The notes beneath the pieces were generated by a model. The model did not search any database. It was not told the DNA's origin and worked only from the letters and a program-made list of their open reading frames with translations. From Saccharibacillus alkalitolerans (GTDB taxonomy: Bacteria; Bacillota; Bacilli; Paenibacillales; Paenibacillaceae), in the NCBI RefSeq assembly GCF_011090185.1, contig NZ_JAAFGS010000003.1, forward strand, positions 434,001 through 498,000: a stretch of DNA of 64,000 nt, read 5' to 3'. The translations under genes were made by a program, and so were the position numbers. How positions within the stretch are numbered: the first letter of the stretch is position 1; each line of letters starts with the position of its first letter. This document shows, piece after piece, positions 1 to 8,374 of the stretch.

Positions 1-97
1 CAGTACATAGATACTGTAAACCCCTTTTCGAAAAAACTTCTTGAAAAAGAAATCCGGCATGCGGCCGACTCCCGAACTTCGGCAGACGCGGGAACGC

Positions 98-134
98 AAA
101 AAAGCGTCCGCTTCCCTCGCGGGGAAACGGACGC
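98..134 (-). terminator. Intrinsic terminator after nrdR
   Basis: Read on the minus strand, a GCGTCCG...CGGACGC stem with an added TTTCCCC/GGGGAA-type upper stem is followed by a run of six T. It lies about 20 bases past the nrdR stop. Bases 1-97 upstream hold no gene that I can support. Confidence 0.8.
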
Positions 135-153
135 GGGCCGCCGGGCGGCGGCT

Positions 154-624
154 TTAACCATCCAGCTCGCCGTCTTTCGACAGCAGCGTTTTGAGCTCTT
201 TCATAAACATATTGATATCTTTGAACTGCCGGTACACCGAAGCAAAACGCACGTAGGCGACCTCGTCCACCGGATACAGCTCCTGCATCACCTGCTCGCC
301 GATTTTGCGGCTTTCGATCTCCGCCACCGCCGTGTTGCGCAGCGAACGCTCGACCCTGGAGACGATCGTCTCCAGCTGTTCGACCGATACCGGACGCTTC
401 TCGCAGGCGCGGATCAACCCGCGCAAAATCTTGTCGCGGCTGAATTCCTCGCGGCTGCCGTCCTTTTTGATCACGATCAGCGGAGTCTCCTCCACCATCT
501 CGAACGTCGTAAAACGTCGGCCGCAGCTTTCGCATTCGCGCCTTCTGCGGATCGATTTGTTTTCGTTGGCCGGCCTCGAATCCAGCACTCTCGTGCCGCT
601 GTAATCGCAGTACGGGCATTTCAT
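154..624 (-). CDS. nrdR: Transcriptional repressor NrdR
   Basis: This 156-residue protein matches the NrdR family in full length. The N-terminus is a zinc ribbon with Cys3, Cys6, Cys31 and Cys34 (CPYC and CESC), and residues from about 49 onward form the ATP-cone domain ([19 protein letters not shown]). The family senses ATP/dATP and represses ribonucleotide reductase operons by binding NrdR boxes. It is the last gene of a minus-strand cluster (polA, mutM, coaE, transglycosylase, nrdR), a neighbourhood also seen in Bacillus relatives. The start ATG follows GAAAGGAAGTGAAAGC. No NrdR target operon is in this window. Confidence 0.97.
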   Translation of the reverse strand: MKCPYCDYSGTRVLDSRPANENKSIRRRRECESCGRRFTTFEMVEETPLIVIKKDGSREEFSRDKILRGLIRACEKRPVSVEQLETIVSRVERSLRNTAVAEIESRKIGEQVMQELYPVDEVAYVRFASVYRQFKDINMFMKELKTLLSKDGELDG

Positions 625-679
625 GCTTTCACTTCCTTTCTACCGGCATGCGGAACGCCCCATGCCGTCTCCGTTCGGT

Positions 680-1240
680 TCAGAACGTCTCGTAGACCTT
701 CGTATATTGATTATAATAGTAAACGACCCGCTGTATATAGTGCCGGGTCTCCCCGATCGGAATATTCTTTACGTTTTCGAGCGTTCCGTCCCACGTTCCG
801 TCTTCCAGCCACTTTTTCACGTTCCCGGGTCCGGCATTGTAAGCGGCCACGACCTCCAGCGTATTGTCGCCGAACTGGTCGGACAGATTGCGCAGATACC
901 AGGTGCCGATCCGAATATTCGTGTCCGGCTCGTGCTTGATTCGCTCCGTCGTCGCTGCGGGCAGCTTGCCCTGTTCGATCGCCCAATCCGCCGTGTCGGG
1001 CATCAGCTGCATGATGCCCAGTGCCCCGACGCGCGATTCCTTGCTGGGACGGAAATTCGTTTCCACCCGAATGATCGAAGCGATCAGGAACGGATCGATC
1101 CCGTACGAATCGGACTGTTCCCGAATTTCTTCCTTGTATCCGATCGGATACACCCAAGCCATCCAGCCGCTGTTGAAAAAGAGCGCGGCGATCACAAGCA
1201 GAAACAAAGGCAGCACGAACCGCTTTTTGATCATCCTCAT
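680..1240 (-). CDS. Membrane-anchored lytic transglycosylase
   Basis: The 186-residue protein has one N-terminal membrane segment (about residues 8-28) followed by an SLT/goose-lysozyme-like domain. The catalytic Glu is at about residue 60 in IIRVETNF, followed by the family motifs GALGIMQLMP and AAYNAGPGNV. Such enzymes cut the MurNAc-GlcNAc bond of peptidoglycan to form anhydroMurNAc and act outside the membrane. Its start overlaps the coaE stop by four bases (ATGA), so the two are translationally coupled. Placement of this gene between coaE and nrdR is usual in Paenibacillaceae as far as I know. The exact substrate role (wall turnover or insertion of machines) is not shown by sequence. Confidence 0.92.
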   Translation of the reverse strand: MRMIKKRFVLPLFLLVIAALFFNSGWMAWVYPIGYKEEIREQSDSYGIDPFLIASIIRVETNFRPSKESRVGALGIMQLMPDTADWAIEQGKLPAATTERIKHEPDTNIRIGTWYLRNLSDQFGDNTLEVVAAYNAGPGNVKKWLEDGTWDGTLENVKNIPIGETRHYIQRVVYYYNQYTKVYETF

Positions 1241-1833
1241 CGCGCCCTCAAACTCTCCAGCAGACGTTCCACCTGACGTTCCGTGTTCTCCGGCGAACCG
1301 CTGTTGTCGATCACGTAATCGGCTCTGCGTTTCTTGTCCTCGATATCGAGCTGGGCATTCAAACGTCCCTGGGCCTGCTCCGGCGACAGTCCGTCCCGCA
1401 GCATCAAGCGGCTCAACTGCAGCTCGCGGGGCACGTAGACCACCACGATCTTCTCGTACAGCTCTTCCAGGCCGGATTCGTACAGCAGCGGAATGTCCGC
1501 CGCCACGAGCGTGCCGGGACCTTCAGCTTCGTATGCGTCCACCTGGCGCCGAATCTCCGCGCGGATGGCGGGATGCACGATCGCGTTCAGCGCTTCGCGC
1601 TCCTGCGGCCGGTTAAAAATATGCTCGGCCATCCGGCGCCGGTCCAACCCGCCTTCGGGCAGCAGGAATTCCGGACCGAAGCGTTCGGCGACGGCGGCAA
1701 GCAGCGGCTGCCCGGGATTCATCACGTCGCGCGCAATGACGTCGGCGTCGACGATCCGCACCCCTCTCGCTTCGAGCAAACGCGAGACGGTGCTTTTGCC
1801 GGTGGCGATGCCTCCGGTCAGTCCGATTCTCAT
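1237..1833 (-). CDS. coaE: Dephospho-CoA kinase
   Basis: CoaE phosphorylates the 3'-hydroxyl of the ribose of dephospho-CoA, the last step of coenzyme A synthesis. The protein begins MRIGLTGGIATGKST with the P-loop at about residues 7-15, and the family segment DADVIARDVMNPG follows. I take the ATG at 1833 rather than an upstream in-frame start at 1866, because the family starts just before the P-loop and because this ATG overlaps the mutM stop as ATGA. That gives 198 residues, the usual size. It sits between mutM and the transglycosylase in one transcription unit. Confidence 0.96.
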   Translation of the reverse strand: MRIGLTGGIATGKSTVSRLLEARGVRIVDADVIARDVMNPGQPLLAAVAERFGPEFLLPEGGLDRRRMAEHIFNRPQEREALNAIVHPAIRAEIRRQVDAYEAEGPGTLVAADIPLLYESGLEELYEKIVVVYVPRELQLSRLMLRDGLSPEQAQGRLNAQLDIEDKKRRADYVIDNSGSPENTERQVERLLESLRAR

Positions 1834-2678
1834 GCCTGTGTTCCTCCTTGTCCCGGCTTCTGGCATTCCGGGCAGTAATGCGTGCCTCGCCCGCCGACCA
1901 CGATGCGCTCGATCGGGGTACCGCAGTTCCGGCAGGGTTGTCCTTTGCGTCCGTAAATGCGGTGCTGATCCTGGAACGAACCGGATTCCCCCTGCCCGTT
2001 CACGTACGACTTGACGGAGGAGCCGCCGGCCGCCACCGCTTCCGTCAAAATGTCCACGATGCAGCGGTGCAGCCGCTCGAGTTCCGTACGGGTCAGGCTG
2101 TTCGCCGCCCGCTCGGGATGCAGTCCCGCGCGGAACAGCGTCTCGTCGACGTAAATGTTGCCGATGCCGGCAACGACTTCCTGATTGAGCAGTACCGTCT
2201 TGAGGCGGGTCTTCTTCCCGGCCAGCTTCTCTTCCAGCGCCTGCGCCGTGAAGGCCGGCGACAGCGGCTCGAGTCCCAGCTTATGCAGCGGAGCGCCCGA
2301 AAATTCTTCGCCTGCCGGCAGCAGATCCATGGTGCCGAACTGCCGCACATCGCGGTATCGCAGCTCCGTTCCGTCGGTAAAATGGAAAATGACGTGCGTA
2401 TGCTTCTCGACGGAATCGCCGGACGCATACAGGCCGTAGCGTCCTTCCATCCGCAGGTGGGACACGATGACCCAACCGTCCAGATTGAAGCGCAGAAACT
2501 TGCCGCTTCGTTCGATATCGCGAACGGTTTGCCCTTCCAACAGCGCCGCAAACAGCGCGGGGTCTTCCGGACGCCGAACGATGCGCGGCAGCGACACCGT
2601 GACGCGTTCGATCGTTTTGCCGGCGACCAGCGTGTTCAGCGTCCGTTTGACGGTTTCGACTTCGGGTAATTCCGGCAT
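1830..2678 (-). CDS. mutM: Formamidopyrimidine-DNA glycosylase
   Basis: Fpg/MutM removes 8-oxoguanine and formamidopyrimidines and nicks the abasic site. The start is fixed by the required N-terminal MPELPEVET: Pro2 is the nucleophile and Glu3 is catalytic, so the ATG at 2678 is correct and the in-frame start four codons upstream is not. The conserved Lys is in RSGKFLRF. The C-terminal zinc finger shows four cysteines in CRNCG...HYCPEC. The length of 282 residues is normal. The gene is downstream of polA in the same direction and overlaps coaE by four bases. Confidence 0.97.
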   Translation of the reverse strand: MPELPEVETVKRTLNTLVAGKTIERVTVSLPRIVRRPEDPALFAALLEGQTVRDIERSGKFLRFNLDGWVIVSHLRMEGRYGLYASGDSVEKHTHVIFHFTDGTELRYRDVRQFGTMDLLPAGEEFSGAPLHKLGLEPLSPAFTAQALEEKLAGKKTRLKTVLLNQEVVAGIGNIYVDETLFRAGLHPERAANSLTRTELERLHRCIVDILTEAVAAGGSSVKSYVNGQGESGSFQDQHRIYGRKGQPCRNCGTPIERIVVGGRGTHYCPECQKPGQGGTQA

Positions 2679-2790
2679 GCTTTCTATCACCTTTCCGTAT
2701 GGCAGCCGCGCGGACAGCCGCCGACCTGTCGGCCGGGACGGCTGCGCGGGCTAATCTCTGAGTTGTTCGCGCGGGCGCGGAAGCGCCCGT

Positions 2791-5475
2791 TTACTTCGCT
2801 TCGTACCAGTTGCTGCCGAAGCTGACGTCCGCCTTCAGCGGAACGGACAGCTTCAGCGCGCCTTCCATCGTTGCCGGCACGAGCTTCTTCATCAGTTCCA
2901 GCTCGTCTTGCGGCACTTCGAAAACCAGTTCGTCATGCACCTGAAGCAGCATGCGGCTCTTGAGTCCGCGTTCGCGGAGTACCGCGTCCACCTGCACCAT
3001 CGCCAGCTTGATGATGTCGGCCGCCGTTCCCTGGATCGGCGTATTCATCGCCGTCCGTTCGGCGAACGAACGCTGGGCGAAGTTCCGGCTGTGGATGTCC
3101 GGCAGATAACGCCGGCGTTCCAGCATCGTTTTGACGTAGCCGTCCTTCTTCGCTTCTTCGACGATATCGTGCATATACTGCTGAACGCCTTTGAAGACGG
3201 CAAAATACTGTTCGATGAAATCGGCGGCCTGTTTGCGCGAGATGCCCAGGTTCTGCGACAGTCCGTAATCGCTGATTCCGTACACGATGCCGAAGTTGAC
3301 GGCTTTCGCCGAACGCCGCATATTGGCATCCACCTCTTCCTTGGGCACGCCGAATACGTCCATCGCCGTTTTCGTATGGATATCCATGTCATGCAGGAAA
3401 GCGTCCTTCAACCGCTCGTCGTTCGAAATATGGGCCAGAACGCGCAGCTCGATCTGCGAATAGTCGGCGGCGAGAATGGTCCAGCCGGGTTCCGACGGCA
3501 CGAACGCTTTGCGAATCTTTTTGCCTTCCTCCAGACGGATCGGAATGTTCTGCAGGTTCGGATACTGGCTGCTGAGACGTCCCGTGGCGGTCAGCGCCTG
3601 ACGGTAATACGTGTGCACTTTGCCCGTTTCCGGACGGATTTCCTTCAGCAGGCCGTCGATGTAAGTCGACTGCAGCTTGGTCAGCTGGCGGTACTGCAGG
3701 ATCGTCCGCACGATCGCGTGATAAGGCGCAAGCTCCTCCAACACTTTCGCGTCGGTCGAATAGCCCGTCTTGGTCTTCTTCTTCACCGGCAGCCCCAGCT
3801 TGTCGAACAGAATTTCGCCGAGCTGACGCGTCGAATTGATGTTAAACTCCATGCCGGCATGCTCGTAAATTTCCGCCTGCAAACGGCTGATCTCGCTTTC
3901 GAACTCCCGGCCGAGCGCTTCCAGATCGTCCGGATTGACGGCGATGCCCTGCTTCTCCATATCCGCCAGAATGCGCGACAGCGGCATCTCCAGCTCGAAG
4001 AACAGCCGATTCATCTCGAAGCTCTCCAGCAGCTCCCGCTGCTTCGGAATGATATTTTCCAGCGCCTCGACTTTGCGCGCCGAGTGCGCGGCCAGCGTCT
4101 CGATATCCGGCCAGGCGAACTTCGTCAAGCGGCCGTAGACTTCTTCGTCTTCCGCCAGCGCCGGAAGCTCGTACTTGGCGGCCAGCCCGCTGACCGTCGT
4201 CGCCGTCTCCGTCGGATCGATCAAGTACGCCGCAAGCTGCGAGTCGAACGCCGCGCCCGCGAAGTTCACGCCGTTCCAGTACAGAGCCAGGTCGGTGCGG
4301 TGCAGATCGTAACCGCTTTTCGGCGCCGAGGCGTCTTCCAGCCAATCGAGCACCGGCGCCGCTTCGGGCGAGCGCAGCAGCTCGAACGGCACGTAATAAT
4401 AACGGTCTTCCCCGTGCAGCGTCAGGCCGGCGACTTCCGCGTGATGCGGGTTGTCGCCGTGCGTTTCCGCGTGAATCACGCTCACTTTCGGCAGGAACTC
4501 CGCCAGTTCGCCGAGCAGGTCTTCATCCGCGACGCGCACGTCGAGCGGCGGACGTTCGTCGGCTTTCGGCGCGGCCGGAGCAAACGGATCTTCGTCTTCG
4601 CCGACTCCGCCCGCATACGGGATTTTGTCGATCAGCGAGGTGAACTGCAAATTGCGCAGCACCGGTACCGCTTCGTCGCGGTTCGCGCCCGCGTAAGCGA
4701 GCTCGTCCCATTCGAGCGGCAGCGGAACGTCGCGGAAGATGGTCGCCAATCTTTTGCTCAATTCGGCGCTGTCCGCGTTTTCTTCGATGCGTTCTTTCTG
4801 CTTCCCTTTTAGCTTGTCCGTATTGGCCAGCAGATTTTCGACCGTTCCGAATTCGTGCAGCAGCTTGAGCGCCGTCTTCTCGCCGACGCCCGGCACGCCG
4901 GGAATGTTGTCGGAAGAATCGCCCATCAGGCCTTTGAGATCGATGATCTGCTGCGGCGTCAGCCCGAAACGCTCCATGATCTGTTCCGGTCCGTGCGGCA
5001 GCACGTCGCCGACCCCCTTGCCCTTCAGCAGATTGATCCGCACGTGTTCCGAAGCCAGCTGCAGCACGTCCTGGTCGCCGCTGACAATGACCGTTTCGCA
5101 TTTTTCGGCGTCGGCCCGCTTCGCCAGCGTGCCCATGATATCGTCGGCCTCGTAGTTTTCCAGCTCGTACTGCTTGATGCCGAGCGCTTCGATCAGTTCC
5201 TTCAGCAGCGGAAACTGCGTGCTCAGTTCCGGCGGCGTCTTCTGGCGTCCCGCTTTGTACTCGCCGAACGTGTCGTGCCGGAACGTCTTCTTGCCGGCGT
5301 CGAACGCGACCAAAATATGCGTCGGCTTCTCGTCCTGGAGCAAACGCAGCAGCATCAGCATAAAACCGTACACCGCGTTGGTCGGCCGGCCGTCGGCCGT
5401 CTGCAGCGGGGCGGTGATGCCGTAGAACGCCCGGTAGATCAGATTGTTGCCGTCGATCATCATTAATTTATTCAT
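2791..5475 (-). CDS. polA: DNA polymerase I
   Basis: The 894-residue protein has an N-terminal 5'-nuclease domain (about 1-290, opening MMIDGNNLIYRAFYG), a middle exonuclease-like domain (about 310-500) and a family A polymerase domain. Motif A reads DYSQIELR (near 670), motif B RRSAKAVNFGIVYG and motif C QVHDELVFEVP (near 845). In the middle domain the proofreading DxE is replaced by AET, so 3'-5' exonuclease activity is probably lost, as in Bacillus and Thermus-type enzymes. The ATG at 5475 has GGAGG six bases upstream; an in-frame TTG at 5481 is less likely because it lies next to the GGAGG. Role: gap filling, Okazaki primer removal and repair. Confidence 0.97.
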   Translation of the reverse strand: MNKLMMIDGNNLIYRAFYGITAPLQTADGRPTNAVYGFMLMLLRLLQDEKPTHILVAFDAGKKTFRHDTFGEYKAGRQKTPPELSTQFPLLKELIEALGIKQYELENYEADDIMGTLAKRADAEKCETVIVSGDQDVLQLASEHVRINLLKGKGVGDVLPHGPEQIMERFGLTPQQIIDLKGLMGDSSDNIPGVPGVGEKTALKLLHEFGTVENLLANTDKLKGKQKERIEENADSAELSKRLATIFRDVPLPLEWDELAYAGANRDEAVPVLRNLQFTSLIDKIPYAGGVGEDEDPFAPAAPKADERPPLDVRVADEDLLGELAEFLPKVSVIHAETHGDNPHHAEVAGLTLHGEDRYYYVPFELLRSPEAAPVLDWLEDASAPKSGYDLHRTDLALYWNGVNFAGAAFDSQLAAYLIDPTETATTVSGLAAKYELPALAEDEEVYGRLTKFAWPDIETLAAHSARKVEALENIIPKQRELLESFEMNRLFFELEMPLSRILADMEKQGIAVNPDDLEALGREFESEISRLQAEIYEHAGMEFNINSTRQLGEILFDKLGLPVKKKTKTGYSTDAKVLEELAPYHAIVRTILQYRQLTKLQSTYIDGLLKEIRPETGKVHTYYRQALTATGRLSSQYPNLQNIPIRLEEGKKIRKAFVPSEPGWTILAADYSQIELRVLAHISNDERLKDAFLHDMDIHTKTAMDVFGVPKEEVDANMRRSAKAVNFGIVYGISDYGLSQNLGISRKQAADFIEQYFAVFKGVQQYMHDIVEEAKKDGYVKTMLERRRYLPDIHSRNFAQRSFAERTAMNTPIQGTAADIIKLAMVQVDAVLRERGLKSRMLLQVHDELVFEVPQDELELMKKLVPATMEGALKLSVPLKADVSFGSNWYEAK

Positions 5476-5571
5476 GCACAACCTCCGCTTGGGTGGAATC
5501 TTCGTTCCTCTATGATACCATTAATCGAACAAAAAGCCGAACCCCGCTTCCGCGAGAGTCCGGCCGAAAAA

Positions 5572-6609
5572 TCATGTGCGCCCTTTGAATTCCCGGTCCG
5601 GCCGTCGTCCGTGACGATGCCTCCTCTTTTTCTCTCCCGGATTCATGTTCATATTGAGAATGTCGCCCGTCAGTCCCCTTTTTTTGAGCCACCCGTAAGT
5701 CAACAGCGTGGTCAACAGAATCAGGGACAGCGCAAAAGCGTAGCCCAGCGGCCACGACAGCTCGGGCATATGCTCGAAATTCATGCCCCAGATTGCGCCC
5801 AGAGCCGTCATCGGCGTCAGCAGCACCGTATATACGGTCAGCGTTTTCATGATGTCGTTGGAGCGGTAATTCGTAATATTTTCGTCCACGCGCAGCAGCG
5901 AGTCGATCTCGTTATCGTATTCCTTTTGCAGCATGTCTATCCGTCTCAGCCGCAGATCGAGAATATGCTTGCAGTCCGATTGTTCCATGTCGCTCCGGAA
6001 CGTTTCTTCCGACGCGTAGCGGATTTCCTTGATCGGAATGATCTGGGCGTTCCAGTATGTCAGATCGTTGCGCAGGTCGATCGTTTTCTGCAGCACGTGC
6101 CGGTCGTTCACATGCCGCATCTCTTCTTCGAGTTCGTGCAGATTTTGTTCGAAACTGTCGGACTGAATGAAAAAATATTCCAGGATTTCGCTGAGCAGCA
6201 CCAGCAGGGCGTCGATCGGCGAATCGCTTTCGAGCATCGCATTCGTCAATCCCCGCTCGTCCGTTCGGGTCAGCGCCGCGTTCGTCCCGCCGATCAAAAT
6301 GAACAGATCTTTTTTGACGAAATAATGCAGCAGCAGATTATTGTCCCGCTTCTCGGGTGCCATGTCGAGCAAAAGCGTTCCGTTCAGCACGCTTTCGCTC
6401 TGCCGGTGGCGTGCGATCGCCAAGGTGCGGTTATGCGTTCGGACAAGGCTTTCCGATAGCCAGCTTGCCGCGTCCTCGTCTTTGGCGCAATCCGGATAAG
6501 CTTTCGCCTCCGCATGATCCGCAAAACGGTACCATCGCCATTCACGCTCCGAGGTTCCTTCTTCTTCCGACTGCTTGTTATGTATAAGCGGTTGATCGAT
6601 CGGCTTCAT
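5572..6609 (-). CDS. corA: CorA-type divalent metal transporter
   Basis: The 345-residue protein has a long soluble N-terminal part with coiled helices and two C-terminal membrane segments (about residues 262-318). The first ends in the family signature, seen here as GMNFEHMPEL (about 274-283), which forms the pore mouth. CorA pentamers move Mg2+ (some also Co2+ or Ni2+) into the cell. The tail is very basic (KKRRHRHGRRPDREFK). A ribosome binding site GGAAGGA lies eight bases before the ATG. It is between phoU and polA on the same strand, but a terminator upstream (6684-6726) suggests its own promoter. I saw no M-box riboswitch in the gap. Confidence 0.93.
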   Translation of the reverse strand: MKPIDQPLIHNKQSEEEGTSEREWRWYRFADHAEAKAYPDCAKDEDAASWLSESLVRTHNRTLAIARHRQSESVLNGTLLLDMAPEKRDNNLLLHYFVKKDLFILIGGTNAALTRTDERGLTNAMLESDSPIDALLVLLSEILEYFFIQSDSFEQNLHELEEEMRHVNDRHVLQKTIDLRNDLTYWNAQIIPIKEIRYASEETFRSDMEQSDCKHILDLRLRRIDMLQKEYDNEIDSLLRVDENITNYRSNDIMKTLTVYTVLLTPMTALGAIWGMNFEHMPELSWPLGYAFALSLILLTTLLTYGWLKKRGLTGDILNMNMNPGEKKRRHRHGRRPDREFKGRT

Positions 6610-6683
6610 ATTAATCGGTCCTTCCCCAGCGTCATCGGGCTTTGCCCGCTCTGTAAATTACCCATTCGCGGCGGGTCTGCAAA

Positions 6684-6726
6684 CTTAAAACCCGTTCCTT
6701 CGGCAGGGAATACCGAAAGAACGGGT
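6684..6726 (-). terminator. Intrinsic terminator after phoU
   Basis: An ACCCGTTC...GAACGGGT stem extended by TTCGG/CCGAA pairs, followed on the minus strand by TTTTAAGTTT. It lies about 90 bases past the phoU stop and separates phoU from corA. Confidence 0.75.
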
Positions 6727-6814
6727 AAGGGCGGGGCGAGCATCCGGCGGCTACGGCGAAGCGGGAAGACGATCGGCTGGCCGCCGTGCTCCGCGGAACG
6801 CCCGCTGCAAAAAT

Positions 6815-7474
6815 TTAAGGATTGAGATCCGGACGCCGTCCGGTCACCAGGAATACGACGTTTTCGCCGATGTTCGTCGCATGGTCGGCAATCCGCTCGA
6901 TATAGCGTCCGACCATCTGCAGCAGCATCATTTGAGGCGCGGCTTCCGGCTTTTCCAGCAGCAGGTTGTACAGCTCGCGCAGCATGGAACCGTACAATTC
7001 GTCGACTTCGTCGTCATCCTTCGCCATTTTGTAAGCGAGATCGGTATTTTCGTCCATATACGAACGAATCGATTCCGAAATCATCGTGGAAGCAATGCTT
7101 GCCATCTGCGGGATATCGACCAACGGCTTGACGTTCGGCTGTCCGTCCATGCGAACCGTTACCTTCGCGATATCGCGGGCCAGATCGCCCATCCGTTCCA
7201 AATCGCTCGAAATTTTAAAAGCGACGATAATACGGCGCAGGTCCTTGGCCACCGGCTGCTGCGTAATAATCAACTGCGAACCGAGCTCCAGAATTTCTTC
7301 CTCCAGCGCATTCAACTCGGCGTCCCGGCGAATAACTTCTTCGGCTTTGACCAAATCGGAAGACTTGAGCGACTCCACCGCCATTTTCAGTGCCTCGTCC
7401 ATGCGTGTGCCCATTTGAATGAGCAGCTCGCGCAGTTGGTTCAGCCCTTCGTCAAAATCATGTCTGCGGACCAT
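6815..7474 (-). CDS. phoU: Phosphate signalling protein PhoU
   Basis: PhoU links the Pst phosphate transporter to the PhoR kinase and dampens Pho signalling. The 219-residue all-helical protein shows two tandem PhoU repeats, each with the metal-binding type pattern (RDAELNALEEEI in the first; DDDEVDELYGSM in the second), and the typical start FDEGLNQLRELL. It follows pstB by 27 bases and has a strong AAGGAGG. The rest of the pst operon (pstS, pstC, pstA) is not next to it in this window. Confidence 0.96.
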   Translation of the reverse strand: MVRRHDFDEGLNQLRELLIQMGTRMDEALKMAVESLKSSDLVKAEEVIRRDAELNALEEEILELGSQLIITQQPVAKDLRRIIVAFKISSDLERMGDLARDIAKVTVRMDGQPNVKPLVDIPQMASIASTMISESIRSYMDENTDLAYKMAKDDDEVDELYGSMLRELYNLLLEKPEAAPQMMLLQMVGRYIERIADHATNIGENVVFLVTGRRPDLNP

Positions 7475-7501
7475 ATGAAACGACCTCCTTATATGTTCTG
7501 T

Positions 7502-8257
7502 TTAACCAAACCGGCCGGAAATGTAATCTTCCGTGCGCGAATCTTCCGGCGTGGAAAATAAGGTCTTCGTTTCCGCCGCTTCAATAACTTCGCCATTCAG
7601 GAAAAAGACGGTCTTGTCCGAGATCCGGGCTGCCTGGTGCATGTTGTGCGTCACCATGACGATCGTGTAGCGGTTTTTGATTTCGCGAATCAGATCTTCG
7701 ATCTTCGCCGTCGAAATCGGGTCCAGTGCGGAAGTGGATTCGTCCATCAGCAGCACGTCGGGCTTTACCGCCAGCGCTCTCGCGATGCACAAGCGCTGCT
7801 GCTGCCCGCCGGACAGGCCGAGCGCCGAACGCTTCAGGAAATCTTTGACTTCTTCCCAAAGCGCCGCCTGCTTCAAGCTCTCCTCGACGATCTGATCCAG
7901 CTCGCTCTTCTTGCTGATGCCCTGAAGGCGCGGGCCGTACGCCACGTTCTCGTAAATGGACTTCGGGAAAGGATTCGGCTGCTGGAATACCATGCCCACG
8001 CGTTTGCGCAGCGATTCCACTTCCATGTTTTTATCGTAGATGTCGGCGCCCGCCAGAGACACAAGCCCTTCGATTCGGGTTCCGGCGATTTGGTCGTTCA
8101 TCCGGTTCAGCGTTCGGAGCAGCGTCGACTTGCCGCAGCCCGAAGGGCCGATGAAGGCGGTTGCCGCCTTTTCGGGAATATCCAGGTTAACGCTTTTCAG
8201 CGCATGAAATTGATCGTAATACAGATCCAGGTTTTCGGTACGGATAATCGGTTCCAT
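7502..8257 (-). CDS. pstB: Phosphate ABC transporter ATPase PstB
   Basis: PstB is the ATPase of the high-affinity phosphate importer PstSCAB. The 251-residue protein shows Walker [10 protein letters not shown] (37-45), a Q-loop region [23 protein letters not shown] typical of PstB (only part is quoted here: [10 protein letters not shown]), the signature LSGGQQQR, Walker B LLMDEST and the switch His in MVTHNMHQA. The ribosome binding site GAAGGAG lies before the ATG. It heads a pstB-phoU unit; a four-repeat Pho box lies about 50 bases upstream (8307-8345). The partner genes pstS, pstC and pstA are absent from this window, so the importer genes must be elsewhere. Confidence 0.97.
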   Translation of the reverse strand: MEPIIRTENLDLYYDQFHALKSVNLDIPEKAATAFIGPSGCGKSTLLRTLNRMNDQIAGTRIEGLVSLAGADIYDKNMEVESLRKRVGMVFQQPNPFPKSIYENVAYGPRLQGISKKSELDQIVEESLKQAALWEEVKDFLKRSALGLSGGQQQRLCIARALAVKPDVLLMDESTSALDPISTAKIEDLIREIKNRYTIVMVTHNMHQAARISDKTVFFLNGEVIEAAETKTLFSTPEDSRTEDYISGRFG

Positions 8258-8306
8258 TCTTCTGAGTCTCCTTCGCGGTTCTCCTCAAGCCAGTCTACAT
8301 CCGGTT

Positions 8307-8345
8307 TGTTAAGAACATTAAGAAGAATTGTAAACGCAGCGTAAA
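8307..8345 (-). promoter_or_regulatory. Pho box in front of pstB
   Basis: On the minus strand four hexamers are spaced at exactly 11 bases: TTTACG, TTTACA, TCTTAA and TTAACA. PhoP of Bacillus binds direct repeats of the form TT(A/C/T)A(A/C)A with 5-base gaps. Two hexamers match well, one has a single terminal mismatch and one is poor. The box ends about 50 bases before the pstB start, so it is well placed to activate pstB-phoU when phosphate is low. Confidence 0.7.
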
Positions 8346-8374
8346 ATCCGACGACAAACCGGTCCTTTGCCGGT

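Noticed and set aside
2908-4812. A 634-codon open frame antisense to polA
   Set aside because: Same reason: Arg/Gln-rich shadow of polA with no conserved motif.
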